Positions 22,579-33,714 of a stretch of 64,000 nucleotides of DNA are shown here, in pieces. This DNA comes from Salvia splendens. Taxonomy: Eukaryota; Streptophyta; Magnoliopsida; Lamiales; Lamiaceae. Location: assembly GCF_004379255.2 (NCBI RefSeq), contig NC_056033.1, positions 40,946,719 to 41,010,718 of the forward strand. The letters are read 5' to 3'. Below the pieces are notes generated by a model that worked only from the letters and a program-made list of their open reading frames with translations, was not told the origin of the DNA and did not search any database. The translations under genes and the position numbers were made by a program. Position 1 is the stretch's first letter. Each line of letters begins with the position of its first letter.

Positions 22579-25500
22579 GGTTAATGAAGATTTCTACAGC
22601 AGAACGCTCTCCGGCGGCTTTATAACCCTAGCTTCGTCCATCGTTATGCTCCTCCTCTTCGTTTCTGAGCTCAGTATGTACACTTAAGCCTGTAATTTTG
22701 TATCTGTGCGTCTAGATTTTATCCGTTTTTTGTGCTTGCGTGTGAATTGTCAGCTGTTGTTTGCTTAATTTTGGTGAATTTTGTTTTAAGGTTTGCGGTA
22801 TTGGTTTGACGTGGTGATTAGATTGGGGGAGTGTTAGTGTTTTCTTGTGTGCAACTGTGCTTTTGGCAAGATTCTGGCTGAGTTTTAATGGTGATTGTGT
22901 TGTGTGTGGGTATGAGAAAGGCTGAATTTCAAGTGTTACGAGATTGAGTTGGGTAGATACTTTGTGGGAAGTTGTTAGTGTTCAAACGAAATGCTGGTGA
23001 ACAAAACTGCTTGTACGCTTTTCCCATGCCTGTGCTTTACTCTTTAGTATCTATGTTGTGCTCGGGGGCTGGAAGCTGTGGACCAGTACGAAAAAGTGCA
23101 AATTTGTTATACTCCTACTTACTATTTATTGCTTCACATATGCATGATTGGTAATAGTGGAATAGTATTCTCCTCTCTAAGATGAGGTTTTAGTTTCGAA
23201 GATCTTTGCCATTCTGATGTGTGCATGTTTTAACTAAGCCAAAACAAGAATTGTTTCACTTTTCCATGCGATCCTTCCAAATATAACTATTTCTTATATC
23301 TCGGCCGAACTTTATATATGGATGCATGCTGCTTGGACGTTATTATAGTAAGTGTGCATGTAAGAAGATTAGCTCTAAATATTAAGTCATGACATTTATT
23401 TGTCAATGTATATTACAAGTTCATGACACTTGCATTAGAATTTTGTCATAGTCCTTAGCTATGTGTGACGTATTAATGGACTAGCTTGTTCTTACCAATA
23501 TTGGGGTTGTTAATCTTCTTTATTTGTTCCTTTTCATTAAATTTGCAGGATTATATCTTCATGCAGTTACTGAGACAAAGTTAGTGGTTGATACGTCTAG
23601 AGCAGAAAGGCTCCGTATTAATGTAATATACTCTTTTGTTATGTCTGTTTTTGAATACCCGTACTCAGATGTGTAGTTTAGTAACATGTTGTGTTCAACT
23701 TAGAAAAATCACTGACAGCTCCCATATTACCCCTTAAATTGCAGTTTGATGTGACTTTCCCAGCACTACCGTGCTCTATAGTCAGTCTTGATGCCATGGA
23801 TATAAGTGGAGAGCAGCACTTGGATGTCGTAAGTTCCTCAAAGTGATAGCCACCTCCTTGTCTCCTTTGTTATTATGTATTCTTTAGGCAGTCTTAGATT
23901 GTTTACATTCCTTGGAAGTGTGTGGCATACTGGCATCATGGTTATTGTAACATCATTCTGTCTAGTTCTCCTGGAGTTTGCCATCATATAATGATCCTAT
24001 GCAAACTATTTGTACATCCTATGTATATGCTCTCCAAACTTGAGATGTGTTTACAAAATGGATATCTTTTGCCAAATGACAAGTGTGAATTGTGTAATAA
24101 AGCATGGATCCATCTATAATGTGAATTGGGGTTCCCCAGTTGAATGCATAAACACATAATTTTATGAAGACAATAAATGAATTCAATATAGTACAATAGA
24201 TTTCTCCTTGCCATCTATAATGTAGACTGTAGTTTCATTTTTGTTCATATATCCGTTGACGAGATGTTTTATTTATTCCTGCAGAGACATGACATTATCA
24301 AGAAAAGAATTGATACCCATGGTAATGCAATAGAGACAAGAGCTGATACCATTGGTTCCCCCAAGGTTAGTCTGTACATAAACTGAAAAATCACTTATAG
24401 TATAGCTTTTGAACTAGTCCATCTTTCTGACTTTTGCATGTGAACTAAGGGTTATCTTTTTTAGAGTTTGCCAAACTAGCCTTTCTTGGTTGCAGAACTT
24501 GTAGAAAGATATAAAGTTGGTTTTTACTCTTATTTTTCCGACATATTATTTTCTGTTTGTATCATTTTCAACTGGCAGATTGATCGACCTCTACAAAAGC
24601 ATGGTGGAAGACTTGAACACAATGAAACTTATGTGGTTCATGTTTTGGTGCAGAAGCGGTAATCCGAGTTTACTGTCCTATGTTGTTTTATCTATTCATG
24701 AGTTTCAGTGTGATGCTGTTCATTGGTATTTTATGCCTATGGTCATGTTGATGCCTTCATGCCATCTTAAATTGCTCTATTTTTCAGTCGGATGATGATT
24801 GTTGTAACAACTGTGAAGAAGTACGTGAAGCATATAGTAAGAAAGGCTGGGCATTATCAAATCCGGATATGATTGATCAGGTTGGAATCTCTTGCTTACC
24901 TGCCTTTGTGTAGAATGTAGATGTAGTCAGAATTTGAATGATGAAGCATCCCCGCACACCTTTCTTACCTAGACGCTCTCTACTTTTCTTTTCCTGTAAT
25001 TCAGTTCCTGACCAAAATATTTCACATAACTAGTTGTAAGTAGCAAATGTAAATTTTTTTAATGCATGTCTTGATAGTTCATGTCGTGACTCTGAACCAT
25101 ACATTTCATGGTTTTCATATTTCTTTATAACAAATCAGTGCAAAAGAGAAGGTTTTCTACAAAAGATCAAGGATGAAGAGGGGGGGGGGGGGTTGCAACA
25201 TTTATGGATTCTTGGATGTCAATAAGGTAGCTGGTAATTTTCATTTTGCACCTGGGAAGAGTTTCCAGCAGTCAAATTCCCATGTTCATGATCTGCTGTC
25301 CTTTCAGAAGGACAGTTTTAATGTAAGAGATCCTTCTGATTCGAGTTTGCTCCACTCTCTGTTATTGATTGAATGAGACATTTGTAGTTTTCATTTCCTT
25401 ATGAAGTTCACACACAAGACTGAAGTTCATAAATAATGTTTTTTTTCCACAGCTTACTTACAAAATCAACAGATTAGCATATGGAGATTTCTTCCCTGGT

Positions 25501-26535
25501 GGTGTAAATCCTCTTAATGGGTATTTTTTTGTAAATTTCCTACTGCAATTTAACTGTTATATATATATATATAGGGATGTATATATATATATTCTTACGG
25601 CATCTCTGAATTGATATGAAATTTATCTACATTTGTTACCCCTGCAGTGCAGAATGGACACAGCACACAGCTAATGCAATGTATCAGTATTTTCTCAAGG
25701 TCAGTGGGATAGTTTAAAATACGTCCACTTTTGTGTTGTTTTCTGTTTGATAGTTTACCGATTTCTTTTTGCACCAGGTTTATTAGTGTCCAGATTTCAT
25801 TGACATCCCATTTACGTACAATTATAATTAAATTCAGTGATACTGAGCCTCAGAAAAGCTGGAATAGAATGCATGTCACTTCCACCCTCTTTTTCATTTT
25901 CATTGGGCATTGCTGCACTATTGACTGATTTCCCTAATTCGAATCGTCAAATGAATATTCAGCAATGTCACTACGTTGCAGGTGGTATCAACTGTGTTCA
26001 CAGATATAGGTGGACATACCATCCAGTCAAATCAGGTTCTATTAGGACTTAATTGTTTCATTTTCTATTTTGCAGTGTGCATTTGTTGTCTGAATTTTTT
26101 TTCTGGAGGACCACACTAAATTCATGAAGTTTCCACTTATCGCAGTTTTCCGTAACTGAACATGTCAGAGGTGCCGAATTGAGCCAACTCCAAGCTCTTC
26201 CGGGAGTGTTTTTCTTTTATGATCTTTCCCCAATTAAGGTTGGCATCTCGTTCCCTAGTACAGTAGTACAAGAGGAGGATTGGTTACTATATATCAGGAA
26301 CAGCACAATAATCTTCAATTTGTTATTCCGTTTCCTCTGTGGACAGGTGATGTTTACAGAGACGCATGTTCCCTTTTTGCACTCCTCTGTCTCTCTCTAT
26401 TTAACAATAACTTGAATGCTGACTGTGTGTGCTTAACTTCCAGGCATATTCACAGTTTCGGGGATAGTCGACTCCTTTGTATATCACGGCCATAGGGCAA
26501 TAAAAAAGAAAATGGAACTAGGTAAGTTCACCTAA
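22529..26535 (+). pseudogene. ERGIC3: ERGIC3/Erv46-like cargo receptor, 13 exons, broken as written
   Basis: The family shuttles between ER and Golgi in COPI/COPII vesicles, with short cytosolic ends, two membrane segments and a large lumenal domain. Exons: 22529-22673, 23549-23622, 23745-23828, 24285-24365, 24579-24658, 24788-24880, 25139-25322, 25453-25520, 25648-25699, 25982-26035, 26146-26238, 26341-~26376, 26444-26535. Signatures: LDAYHKVNEDFYSRTLSGG (N-terminus), then the first membrane segment, ALPCSIVSLDAMDISGEQH, DDDCCNNCEEVREAY, NKVAGNFHFAPGKSFQQ, LPGVFFFYDLSPIK and the C-terminal AIKKKMELGKF. Three lesions: exon 5 is 80 nt instead of 81 (a base lost where ETYCGSC is expected), exon 7 has one extra base at a 12-G run (25181-25192), and exon 12 lacks the ~10 codons after FLH and its splice donor. 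The frameshifts do not compensate, because exon 6 would be read out of frame to a stop. It is a recent pseudogene or an assembly-error-rich copy. Splice sites elsewhere are intact. Confidence 0.88.
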
Positions 26536-26679
26536 TGGTTGATGCAATGGCACTTGGTTATTTTCAGTTGGAATAGGGCGTCCCTTCAAAACGGAAGGAA
26601 CGCACTTTCGTGCTGCCCGGTCCATGCTTGGAGTTATCAGATGAATCAACAGTCACGACAATGGTATACTCTCATCACA

Positions 26680-29590
26680 TGACTATGTTTTAGATGTAGA
26701 CAGGCTTTGATATTTACTTCATCCAAATGTTGTTCCACGCTACTTTGAGATATATATCTTACTTCATTTATACTTAATATATTTGCTTATTAGTTTTAAT
26801 AACAATTTTAACGTGTATGTTTGATCGGTCATTTTTTTCCTTTATGTTTAACTTTTGATGCCTTAAAAGTTACTTATTATTCACATGATTAATTTTATAA
26901 ATTATATTTATAAAAATTAAAGCTTGATTTACTAGTGATCTCTTTGTCTAAGAAAAGCAAGCATAATTCAAAGTAAGCCGAAAGCCAAAATTACCTGCGG
27001 TAGAAAATATAAATCACTGCGTCCTTCAATAAAGAGGTTTGAAATAATACCTCTTTTTAGCCGTTACGCTAAACCCTAAAAAGAAACGATTCTACTTTCT
27101 AGCCGTGTTCATATTGCTAATTTCTATTGCCATCATTGAAAAATATTCACATTAGTTACCTCAAATAAACGAAAAATTAATCAGTGATGTTGGTTATGAT
27201 GTTGATAGATCCATTTTCCAAACATAAATAAATGTGCCTTCGAAGAAAACGTAACGTAAACGTAGTAAGATTATGTGTAGTGTAATTTTGGCTAAGCTTG
27301 TCAAATGTAAACTGAAATTACTAGGTTCTAGAAAAGTAAAAATTGAGATAATTATACTCTCGCCGTCCCTGAATTTGTTAAAAAATGCATCAATGGTACT
27401 TAAATTTTTTTTATCATTTTTAGTACAATAAGACTAAAGTAACCCTAGTCACTACTAGTGTGAATATTTAATGCTCGGGAGCATTTTGAACCTTTCCACT
27501 CTCCCTTTAATTTTTTTTATTTTTTCTTCCATAATCATTTTCTTTTAAAAACTCAATAAAACCTTCATTTAAATAATATTTGATGCTTTATGATTGCAAA
27601 AATTTAAATAAGAAACCAAATGTTTAAATTATGCTTTATTTATTTTTATAATTAAATACTCCAATAGTATCATTTTTTAATAAAAATATTAATGTGAACT
27701 ATAGAAAATTCAACTTAAATTTTTTAAATTTGAGAAGAAAAAAATATTATAGTAAACTATACTAATTTTTTATTTTATAAATGTTACTCCCTATATTTAA
27801 GTGAAAAATAAATATTTTAATTACGTTAATTAAAATATAGTATAGAGAAAAATATTATTTAAGTAAAATAATAAAAATTTAAGTGAATTATATCTAATGT
27901 AAATTAAAGCGAACTCTAGCAAGTAACATTTTTTTACTAAAAATATTAAAGTAAACTATAGTAATTTTTTCATTATAAAGTTTAATTTATACGTTATTCA
28001 AGTAATTATTTAAAAAATTTAAGTGAATTAATTCAAAATGTGCTTTTGTGTATGTCCAAAATAATTGAATGATTAAAGTACCAAATTGGTACTTTTGTGT
28101 ATGTCCAAAATAATTCTTAATATTCCATCAAAGACGGGCGCTTAAAGTTAAGTTTAGAAGAGACTTTTGACTTGTCAGATCTCGTCTAACACAAATTGGT
28201 AGTACTAATTTTTAGACACTTGTTTTAATTTGCTGACCATATTTGTTCAAAATCCAACTCATCATTGTACAAAAGGAATAGTTAAAAAAACAAGAAAAAA
28301 TGTGGACAAAAAAGAAATTATTGGAATAGATTTGAAATGATTATATGAATCTTGAGAGTATAGTGAAAGGGGATTTTTGTTACCAGTGATTTATCAAATG
28401 GGAATGGGTATCGGCCGACTATTTGGAATTTTATGCCTTGTTTTTGGTCTCTTACTTATGAAAAATACAAAGCAAAATTAGCTTCAAAGACTGCAACATC
28501 CCACTCAATAATTGTTGTTAAAAAAAATCTTAAGCAAAGATAGTAGAAATGACAAAATATCTGCTATACTATTTAGATTAGAAATTGTATATATAATTTG
28601 TATGATATTATATTTGGTGTCAATGCACCTCCACATAATTTAGTTAGATCCATGGCCAACAATTTAGAAAAAAAATTAGGTGTATTTTGATGATTTTATA
28701 TGATAAATATAATATGTTACAAAAAATACTAATACTAGTACTTAACTGAATTAGCTAAATTTGAGAATTTAGAACTTTGTTTTATTTTAAAACTTAAACC
28801 CATATCTATTTCTGTTTTTTTTTTGTTATTCCCCGTTGCTCAAAGATTAATAGCAGTATCTCAAACTTGTACAAATAGGAATTTTCTCTAACGTGAATTA
28901 AGAAATTACGAAGGTGTTTAAGTCAACGTCTTAAGAATTCTCTCTTTTAAATGCATCCCAAAAACGTTCTTCGCATTCTAAAATTTTAAGTAACTTATAT
29001 TTAAATGTGTAAAAGAGTTAAACTTATATCTTTAGATAATTAATTAATGATGCTATCTTTAGAAAATTACTTAACAATGTTATATAATTTCACCTAAAAG
29101 TATATTCGCTTCATCCTCAAAAATAAACAAATTTGAAAAAGAGATCAAATAGAAAAGAGAGGTAGATAAAGGTCAGGAAAGTATTGTTAATAAATTATGG
29201 AGTCTACGTTATTGATGATGCGTAATTGATTAAATAAAATTCATATTTAGACTTGGTCTTATTTTTGGGTGACGCTACAGATAATACTAATTAGTCTATT
29301 TTTCAAAGATGAAAGAAGTTTTATAAATTGGTCACACAACTCAATACACAAGAATTATAATGAAGCTAAATTCCACTAAAATAACAATTACACATAAAAC
29401 AGATAACAAAGGATCTCTCCTTAATCCGATTTAGCCATGCAAAAATCAGCTAAACCGGTTAATACAAAAACTAAGCAAAACATAAACAACAACAAATTAC
29501 AAAATACCGCCTGCAAATGCCTAAAATTCCACCGCAGGTCCCCTACAAAACAATAAATTTACAAACTACTACACCAAAACAAGAACTAAT
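26680..29590. other. AT-rich intergenic DNA with decayed MITE ends
   Basis: TATACTCTCGCCGTCCCTGAATTTG at about 27352 looks like a decayed Stowaway left end, with no convincing partner. TACTTTTGTGTATGTCCAAAATAATT and a near copy (about 28042 and 28092) form a 50-bp-spaced direct repeat. CGCTTCATCCTCAAAAATAAAC (29107) through TTTTTCAAAGATGAAAGAAG (about 29320) may be another decayed Stowaway. No gene was recognised. Confidence 0.4.
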
Positions 29591-29611
29591 TTGCAAACAA
29601 CTCCCGCCAAA

Positions 29612-30667
29612 TCACAAAGCCGACCAATCTATCTCGTAAGACGGATACTTCTCCAACGACCCGAAATCCAGCCCGAATTGCTCCTCCTCCACAAACTCCG
29701 GGAACACAAGCTCCGACTCGGGCGACAACCCGCCCGATCCGTCGCTCTCGGCCTCATTTATCTTGACCATTCCACCCTCCACCTCATTTGCTGAGGCAGA
29801 GGCCAGGGCGGTCTTTTTTGACTTCGATTTTTTTGAATCCGAAGTCTTTTTCCCGCCCTTTTTGGCGTCGACGCTCTTCCCCTCCGCCAGAGTCTGGCAG
29901 ATAGCGGCGAGTTTGGCGTCGACTGCGGCCTGGAGGGGCTTGTACTCGCCGAACTCGCCGCCGATGTGGGAGCCGCTGTGACGGAGGTGGGGGAAGTTGA
30001 GGCGGGCTAAGTCGCCGCGGAGCTTGTAGGCGGCCTTGTCGTAGGCGAGGGCGGCCTCCTCCGCGGTGTCGAACGTGCCGAGCCAGAGGCGGGTCCGGTT
30101 CCGCGGGAGGCGGATCTCTGCCACCCACTTGCCCCAGTGGCGCTGCCGCACGCCGCGGTAGAGCTTCATGGGCTTCGGCGGCGAGCTCGACTGCTTCATG
30201 GGTACGGGCCGCGGCCCAAGTCCGTGGGATGTTGGGGGCGGGTATGGGTATTGGGCCGGGTAGGATATTTGGGCATGAATATCTTGGATTTGAGGTTGGG
30301 AAATTGGGTTGAGGCCCAGCTCGAGCCCAAATTGAGGTGTTTGGGCCGGGTTGAAGGAATATTGTGTTTGGGCCTGATCTTGGTAGAGATTGGGCTCGAA
30401 TTGAGAGGAGGAAATAGGGGAAAAGTAGGAACTGGAGGGGAAGAAACTGGAGGGGGAGGAAGAGGAATAAGAGGGCGAAGGGTCTGTTTGGATAGAGAAG
30501 AATTGATCATTTGAATAAGAAGGGGGGAAAGAAGGGAGATTGGAAGAAGTAGAAAGTTGTGAGGAAATAGCACTTTTCATAAAAGGCTCAAGTGCTTCCA
30601 TTAATTCTCCACCTATAAATGGATCTACATCACCTGAGCTACTCCAAATATTCATTGTAGCTGCCAT
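29612..30667 (-). CDS. AP2/ERF transcription factor, RAP2-4-like (DREB A-6), 351 aa
   Basis: A nuclear transcription factor with one AP2/ERF DNA-binding domain at residues 170-227 (begins [20 protein letters not shown], ends [14 protein letters not shown]). Val at domain position 14 and the [12 protein letters not shown] block fit the DREB A-6 (RAP2-4/ERF053-062) group, which binds GCC-box and DRE elements in stress, light and ethylene responses. The N-terminus ([28 protein letters not shown]) and C-terminus ([11 protein letters not shown]) are also group-typical. Residues 36-90 are Ser/Pro-rich; 269-285 is a Lys-rich probable nuclear signal. L115-E-L-G-L119 fits an LxLxL EAR repression motif. 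The coding region is a single exon. The start is the first ATG after a likely leader-intron acceptor. I cannot name the exact paralogue. Confidence 0.95.
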   Translation of the reverse strand: MAATMNIWSSSGDVDPFIGGELMEALEPFMKSAISSQLSTSSNLPSFPPSYSNDQFFSIQTDPSPSYSSSSPSSFFPSSSYFSPISSSQFEPNLYQDQAQTQYSFNPAQTPQFGLELGLNPISQPQIQDIHAQISYPAQYPYPPPTSHGLGPRPVPMKQSSSPPKPMKLYRGVRQRHWGKWVAEIRLPRNRTRLWLGTFDTAEEAALAYDKAAYKLRGDLARLNFPHLRHSGSHIGGEFGEYKPLQAAVDAKLAAICQTLAEGKSVDAKKGGKKTSDSKKSKSKKTALASASANEVEGGMVKINEAESDGSGGLSPESELVFPEFVEEEQFGLDFGSLEKYPSYEIDWSAL

Positions 30668-30690
30668 GACAATATATAATACGAGTAATT

Positions 30691-31301
30691 CTAAATTAAA
30701 GAAATGGGGAGGGGAAATAACAAAAGTGCTTGTTTCTTAGTAAAATTCAAGAAACAAGGCTGCTAACAATAAAGAAATATTGACAAAGAAGGAAAAGAGG
30801 GATTTTTTTGTTTTTTTTTTTTTTGAAGAAAAAAATTGCTTCTTGGATTAGGGTTTAAAATAGGCAACCCTTGTAATCCAATTTGGCTGAGAAAAAAACA
30901 GCCTTTTTTGAGGGAACGACAAATAAAGCCCTCAAATTTGGAGAAGCAGAAATCAGGTCACAAAAAATGAAAAAGAATTAAGGGTTAAATTATCTAAAAT
31001 AAAACGGATCTCGTTCTGGAAAAACACCTGGCTATCTTGAAATCCTGGTTCAAGTTTGCTTTTTGAAATGAATTTTTAATTGAAAACAAGGAAACAAACC
31101 CAGAAATCAGAGATATTTCGAGAAACAGATGATTTGCAGAAAGGGATCAAAGAAGCGGGGAGTAACAGAAAAGGGGGGAATTGAAGAATTAGAAATCTAC
31201 AGTAGAAAAGGAAAGACTATCGCTCACTCTCTCTCTCTCTAGAACTGTGAAGTGTGTGCAAGTGAGATGAAGAAGAAGAAAGTGCTCTCTCTCTCTCTTA
31301 C
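30691..31301 (-). other. Probable 5' UTR intron of the AP2/ERF gene
   Basis: On the minus strand a G|GTAAGAG donor (31302/31301) follows a CT/GA-rich leader, and a TTTAATTTAG acceptor ends at 30691, 24 bp before the ATG. The interval is T-rich on the sense strand, as plant introns are. Its existence is inferred from splice motifs only. Confidence 0.4.
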
Positions 31302-31347
31302 CCTCACTCTCTCTTTTTTTTTGTGGAGATAAGAATTCAGCTGCTTC

Positions 31348-31355
31348 TTTATATA
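31348..31355 (-). promoter_or_regulatory. TATA box of the AP2/ERF gene
   Basis: TATATAAA on the minus strand, about 30-40 bp before a leader full of GA/CT microsatellites (31205-31320). The spacing fits a transcription start near 31315-31320. Confidence 0.55.
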
Positions 31356-31464
31356 GGGGTTTGAGTTCATTGGATTGCGCTCCACTGCCCCCTCGAATTC
31401 TGTAATTTTATTTTATTTTTCTAGCTGCGTTCACACGAAAGTTATTTATTTGTGGATTTAAATA

Positions 31465-31848
31465 AAGAGTGATGTTACATTGCCCTAATGTGGTCGGCCA
31501 TAAAGAGTTAATTTAGTTCATTTACATGTATAAAAAAATTAGAATTATCGATATAAACTTATATGTGTGTGAATGGACTTGTAAGTTGATACTTATCTTT
31601 GAATTCCGTTACGTTAAACACATTAATATCACGAATTACTGTATACGTTGAGCAACAATCAAGAAATGACAATAGTAATAAGTTGAGCAAAAACTACGAA
31701 AGAACAACACTAACATGTTGAGTAACATATAATGAAGATGATATAAAAGTAAAATCAAGTAGGATTAAACCAAAAATTTGAAAAAAAATTAATTTTTTTT
31801 ATTATTTAATTAATTTATGGCTGGCCATAATGTGGCCACATAGCTTTA
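31465..31848. mobile_element. MITE with AATGTGG(C/T)CGGCCATAAA ends (copy 1)
   Basis: The left end contains GCCCTAATGTGGTCGGCCATAAA and the right end TTTATGGCTGGCCATAATGTGGCCACATAGC, which are inverted repeats. The body contains GTTGAGCAACAATCAAGAAATGAC and GTTGAGCAAAAACTACGAAAG. A second, inverted copy lies at 36.15-36.53 kb. There is no ORF and the superfamily is undecided; long inverted termini suggest a Mutator- or hAT-type MITE. Confidence 0.75.
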
Positions 31849-32362
31849 TTCTTAAATAAATACGGTTTATGGAGTAGTTTATTTTTTAATACAACAAATT
31901 ATAGAGCTAAAGGTGTAGAAAATTAGTTTCTAAAGTTAAAACTTAAAACTTAATCATAATTTTTTATTTTATTTTAGTTCAGCAACAAAAAATAATCACA
32001 TGTCTTTATAAAAATATTAATCACTTTTTCTCATATTTTATTTATTATTTTTCTTTTTTCATATTATTTTTCTTTTTACATCTCATATTAAAATAAAATA
32101 AATTTATATATGCATATAAATGTAAGTACAGTGTTCTAAGGGAGAAAGAGAGAGAAGGACTGAAGCATACGAATGGTTATTGGTGCATAGACACATACAA
32201 GAAGCAACTTCTATTTTTAAAGGTGACTGTGAATTGTATGGAAACTATATTTTTGAGTGATTTAGATTATTGAAAGGGGCTTTTGCATTTTTATTTACAT
32301 AAAATTTAAATATATTTTAAAATTTTAATCCTGTCAGATAAAAATATGTGCATTTTTTATTT
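31849..32362. other. AT-rich intergenic DNA upstream of the AP2/ERF gene
   Basis: No gene seen. A half Stowaway end (TTCCGTCCCACAAAAATATATGCATTTCA, about 32362-32390) abuts the complete Stowaway that follows, suggesting insertion of one into the other. Confidence 0.4.
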
Positions 32363-32407
32363 TCTTCCGTCCCACAAAAATATATGCATTTCATTTTTAA
32401 AAAGTTA

Positions 32408-32591
32408 TACTCCCTCCGTCTCAAGCTACTCGCACTTATTTCCTTTTTGGGCGTCCCAAGTTACTTACACTCTTTCCATTTTTAGTAAAAATTTTCACCT
32501 ACAGCCGTCATTTTTTACTTTCCTATACACTCATTCCTTAATCTCCGTGCCGAAAAGGAAAAGGGAGAGTAGCCCCGAGACGGAAGGAGTA
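32408..32591. mobile_element. Stowaway MITE
   Basis: Begins TACTCCCTCCGTCTCAAGCTACT and ends GTAGCCCCGAGACGGAAGGAGTA, inverted to each other and bounded by TA. It is short (about 184 bp) and non-coding. Confidence 0.88.
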
Positions 32592-33137
32592 TCAATTTAA
32601 TAATATAGGTCTTACTATCCACTAATACTATTTTACTACCATTACTCTCAACTCTCATTTATCTTAATTTATCATATCATTCTTCTTATCTCCTTCACTT
32701 TACTAATTTTATTTTAATTCTCGTGTCATTTTATCTTTTTAAATGGAGTAGTAATTTATTTGTTTCTCATTTTCGAAAAATTCATGTGTTTTGTTGTAAT
32801 GAATAAATCGAAATTGGTGAAATGATTCACGTTTATTAATGCTTGTCAGTTAGGTCTCGTCATCTCCGGCCATCGCACATGTGCGCCGTGGTCGCAAACC
32901 GCCACCTGGCGGTCGATACAACCGGTCAATTGTATTGTCTTGACTATTTTCTTGACCGTTGAGCGCCGGTGACCAGTTTCTTTACGGCTTTACGCGTATT
33001 TCCTCTTCCTTTTCACACTTCCTTTTCCGTTTACAAACAAACAGAATAAAAAATCAGATTTCTATTGCTAAATCATTTTTTAAAATTACGAACACAGATT
33101 TTTTGAATTTTAACTTTTATTCACTAGATAGGTCTAG
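32592..33137. other. Intergenic DNA with W-box-like motifs
   Basis: A GC-richer stretch near 32860-32990 contains TTGAC cores (CTTGACTAT at about 32939, CTTGACCGTTGAG at about 32951), the core of WRKY-bound W boxes. It lies about 1.6 kb upstream of the AP2/ERF TATA box. No coding sequence is present. Confidence 0.3.
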
Positions 33138-33714
33138 TATTTCATTCGTCCTATAAAAATAAGGATACTTTTTTTTCACCTGTCATGTAAAAATGTTATT
33201 TTTTTCGTCTGTTTCATAAAAATATTATATTTCTATTTATGGAAAGTTCTCCCAAACTTATTAGTCATATACATCAATTTATTTACAACTTATATCACTA
33301 AGACCATCTCCAACTATACACCAAAACTCATTTTTTGTATAAATAATTTCTCCAACCATACATCAAACTCAAACTCAAACTCATTTTTGGGTTTTTCAAT
33401 GGAATAACACCAAATATGGTGTTTACTTCAATTTTTTTGTGAGACAAATACTCAAAATTGGTGTAAAACTTAAGTATGGTGTAACTGGTTAAAGTAAAAC
33501 TACTTTTTGGTATCCAAGTACTAAAAATGAGTTTGAGTTTGGCGAAAATGATTGGAGATGGTAAGGCCCACCATTAAACACTAATAATAACGGGAGTCTC
33601 ATTATTAACTAACACTATTTTAACTATTATTATAATCATCTTTCTTACTTTACCAATTATACGTTAATTCTCGTGTCGTCCCAAACGTCCTTATTTTTTG
33701 GGACGGAGAGAGTA
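33138..33714. mobile_element. Stowaway MITE interrupted by another MITE
   Basis: The left end TATTTCATTCGTCCTATAAAAATAAGGA and right end TCCTTATTTTTTGGGACGGAGAGAGTA are inverted repeats with TA borders. The size is inflated by a Harbinger-type MITE nested at 33302-33561 and by an internal repeat of the left end (TTTTTTCGTCTGTTTCATAAAAATATT). Confidence 0.75.
33302..33561. mobile_element. Nested Harbinger-type MITE
   Basis: Ends GACCATCTCCAACTAT and AATGATTGGAGATGG are inverted repeats flanked by TAA on each side (33299-33301 and 33562-33564), the Harbinger target-site pattern. The 260-bp body is AT-rich, with repeats of AAACTCAAACTCA / TGAGTTTGAGTTT. Confidence 0.8.

Noticed and set aside
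29784..30573. Long open frames antisense to, or in other frames of, the AP2/ERF gene
   Set aside because: They are shadows of a GC-rich coding exon; the AP2 domain is only in the 351-aa minus-strand frame.
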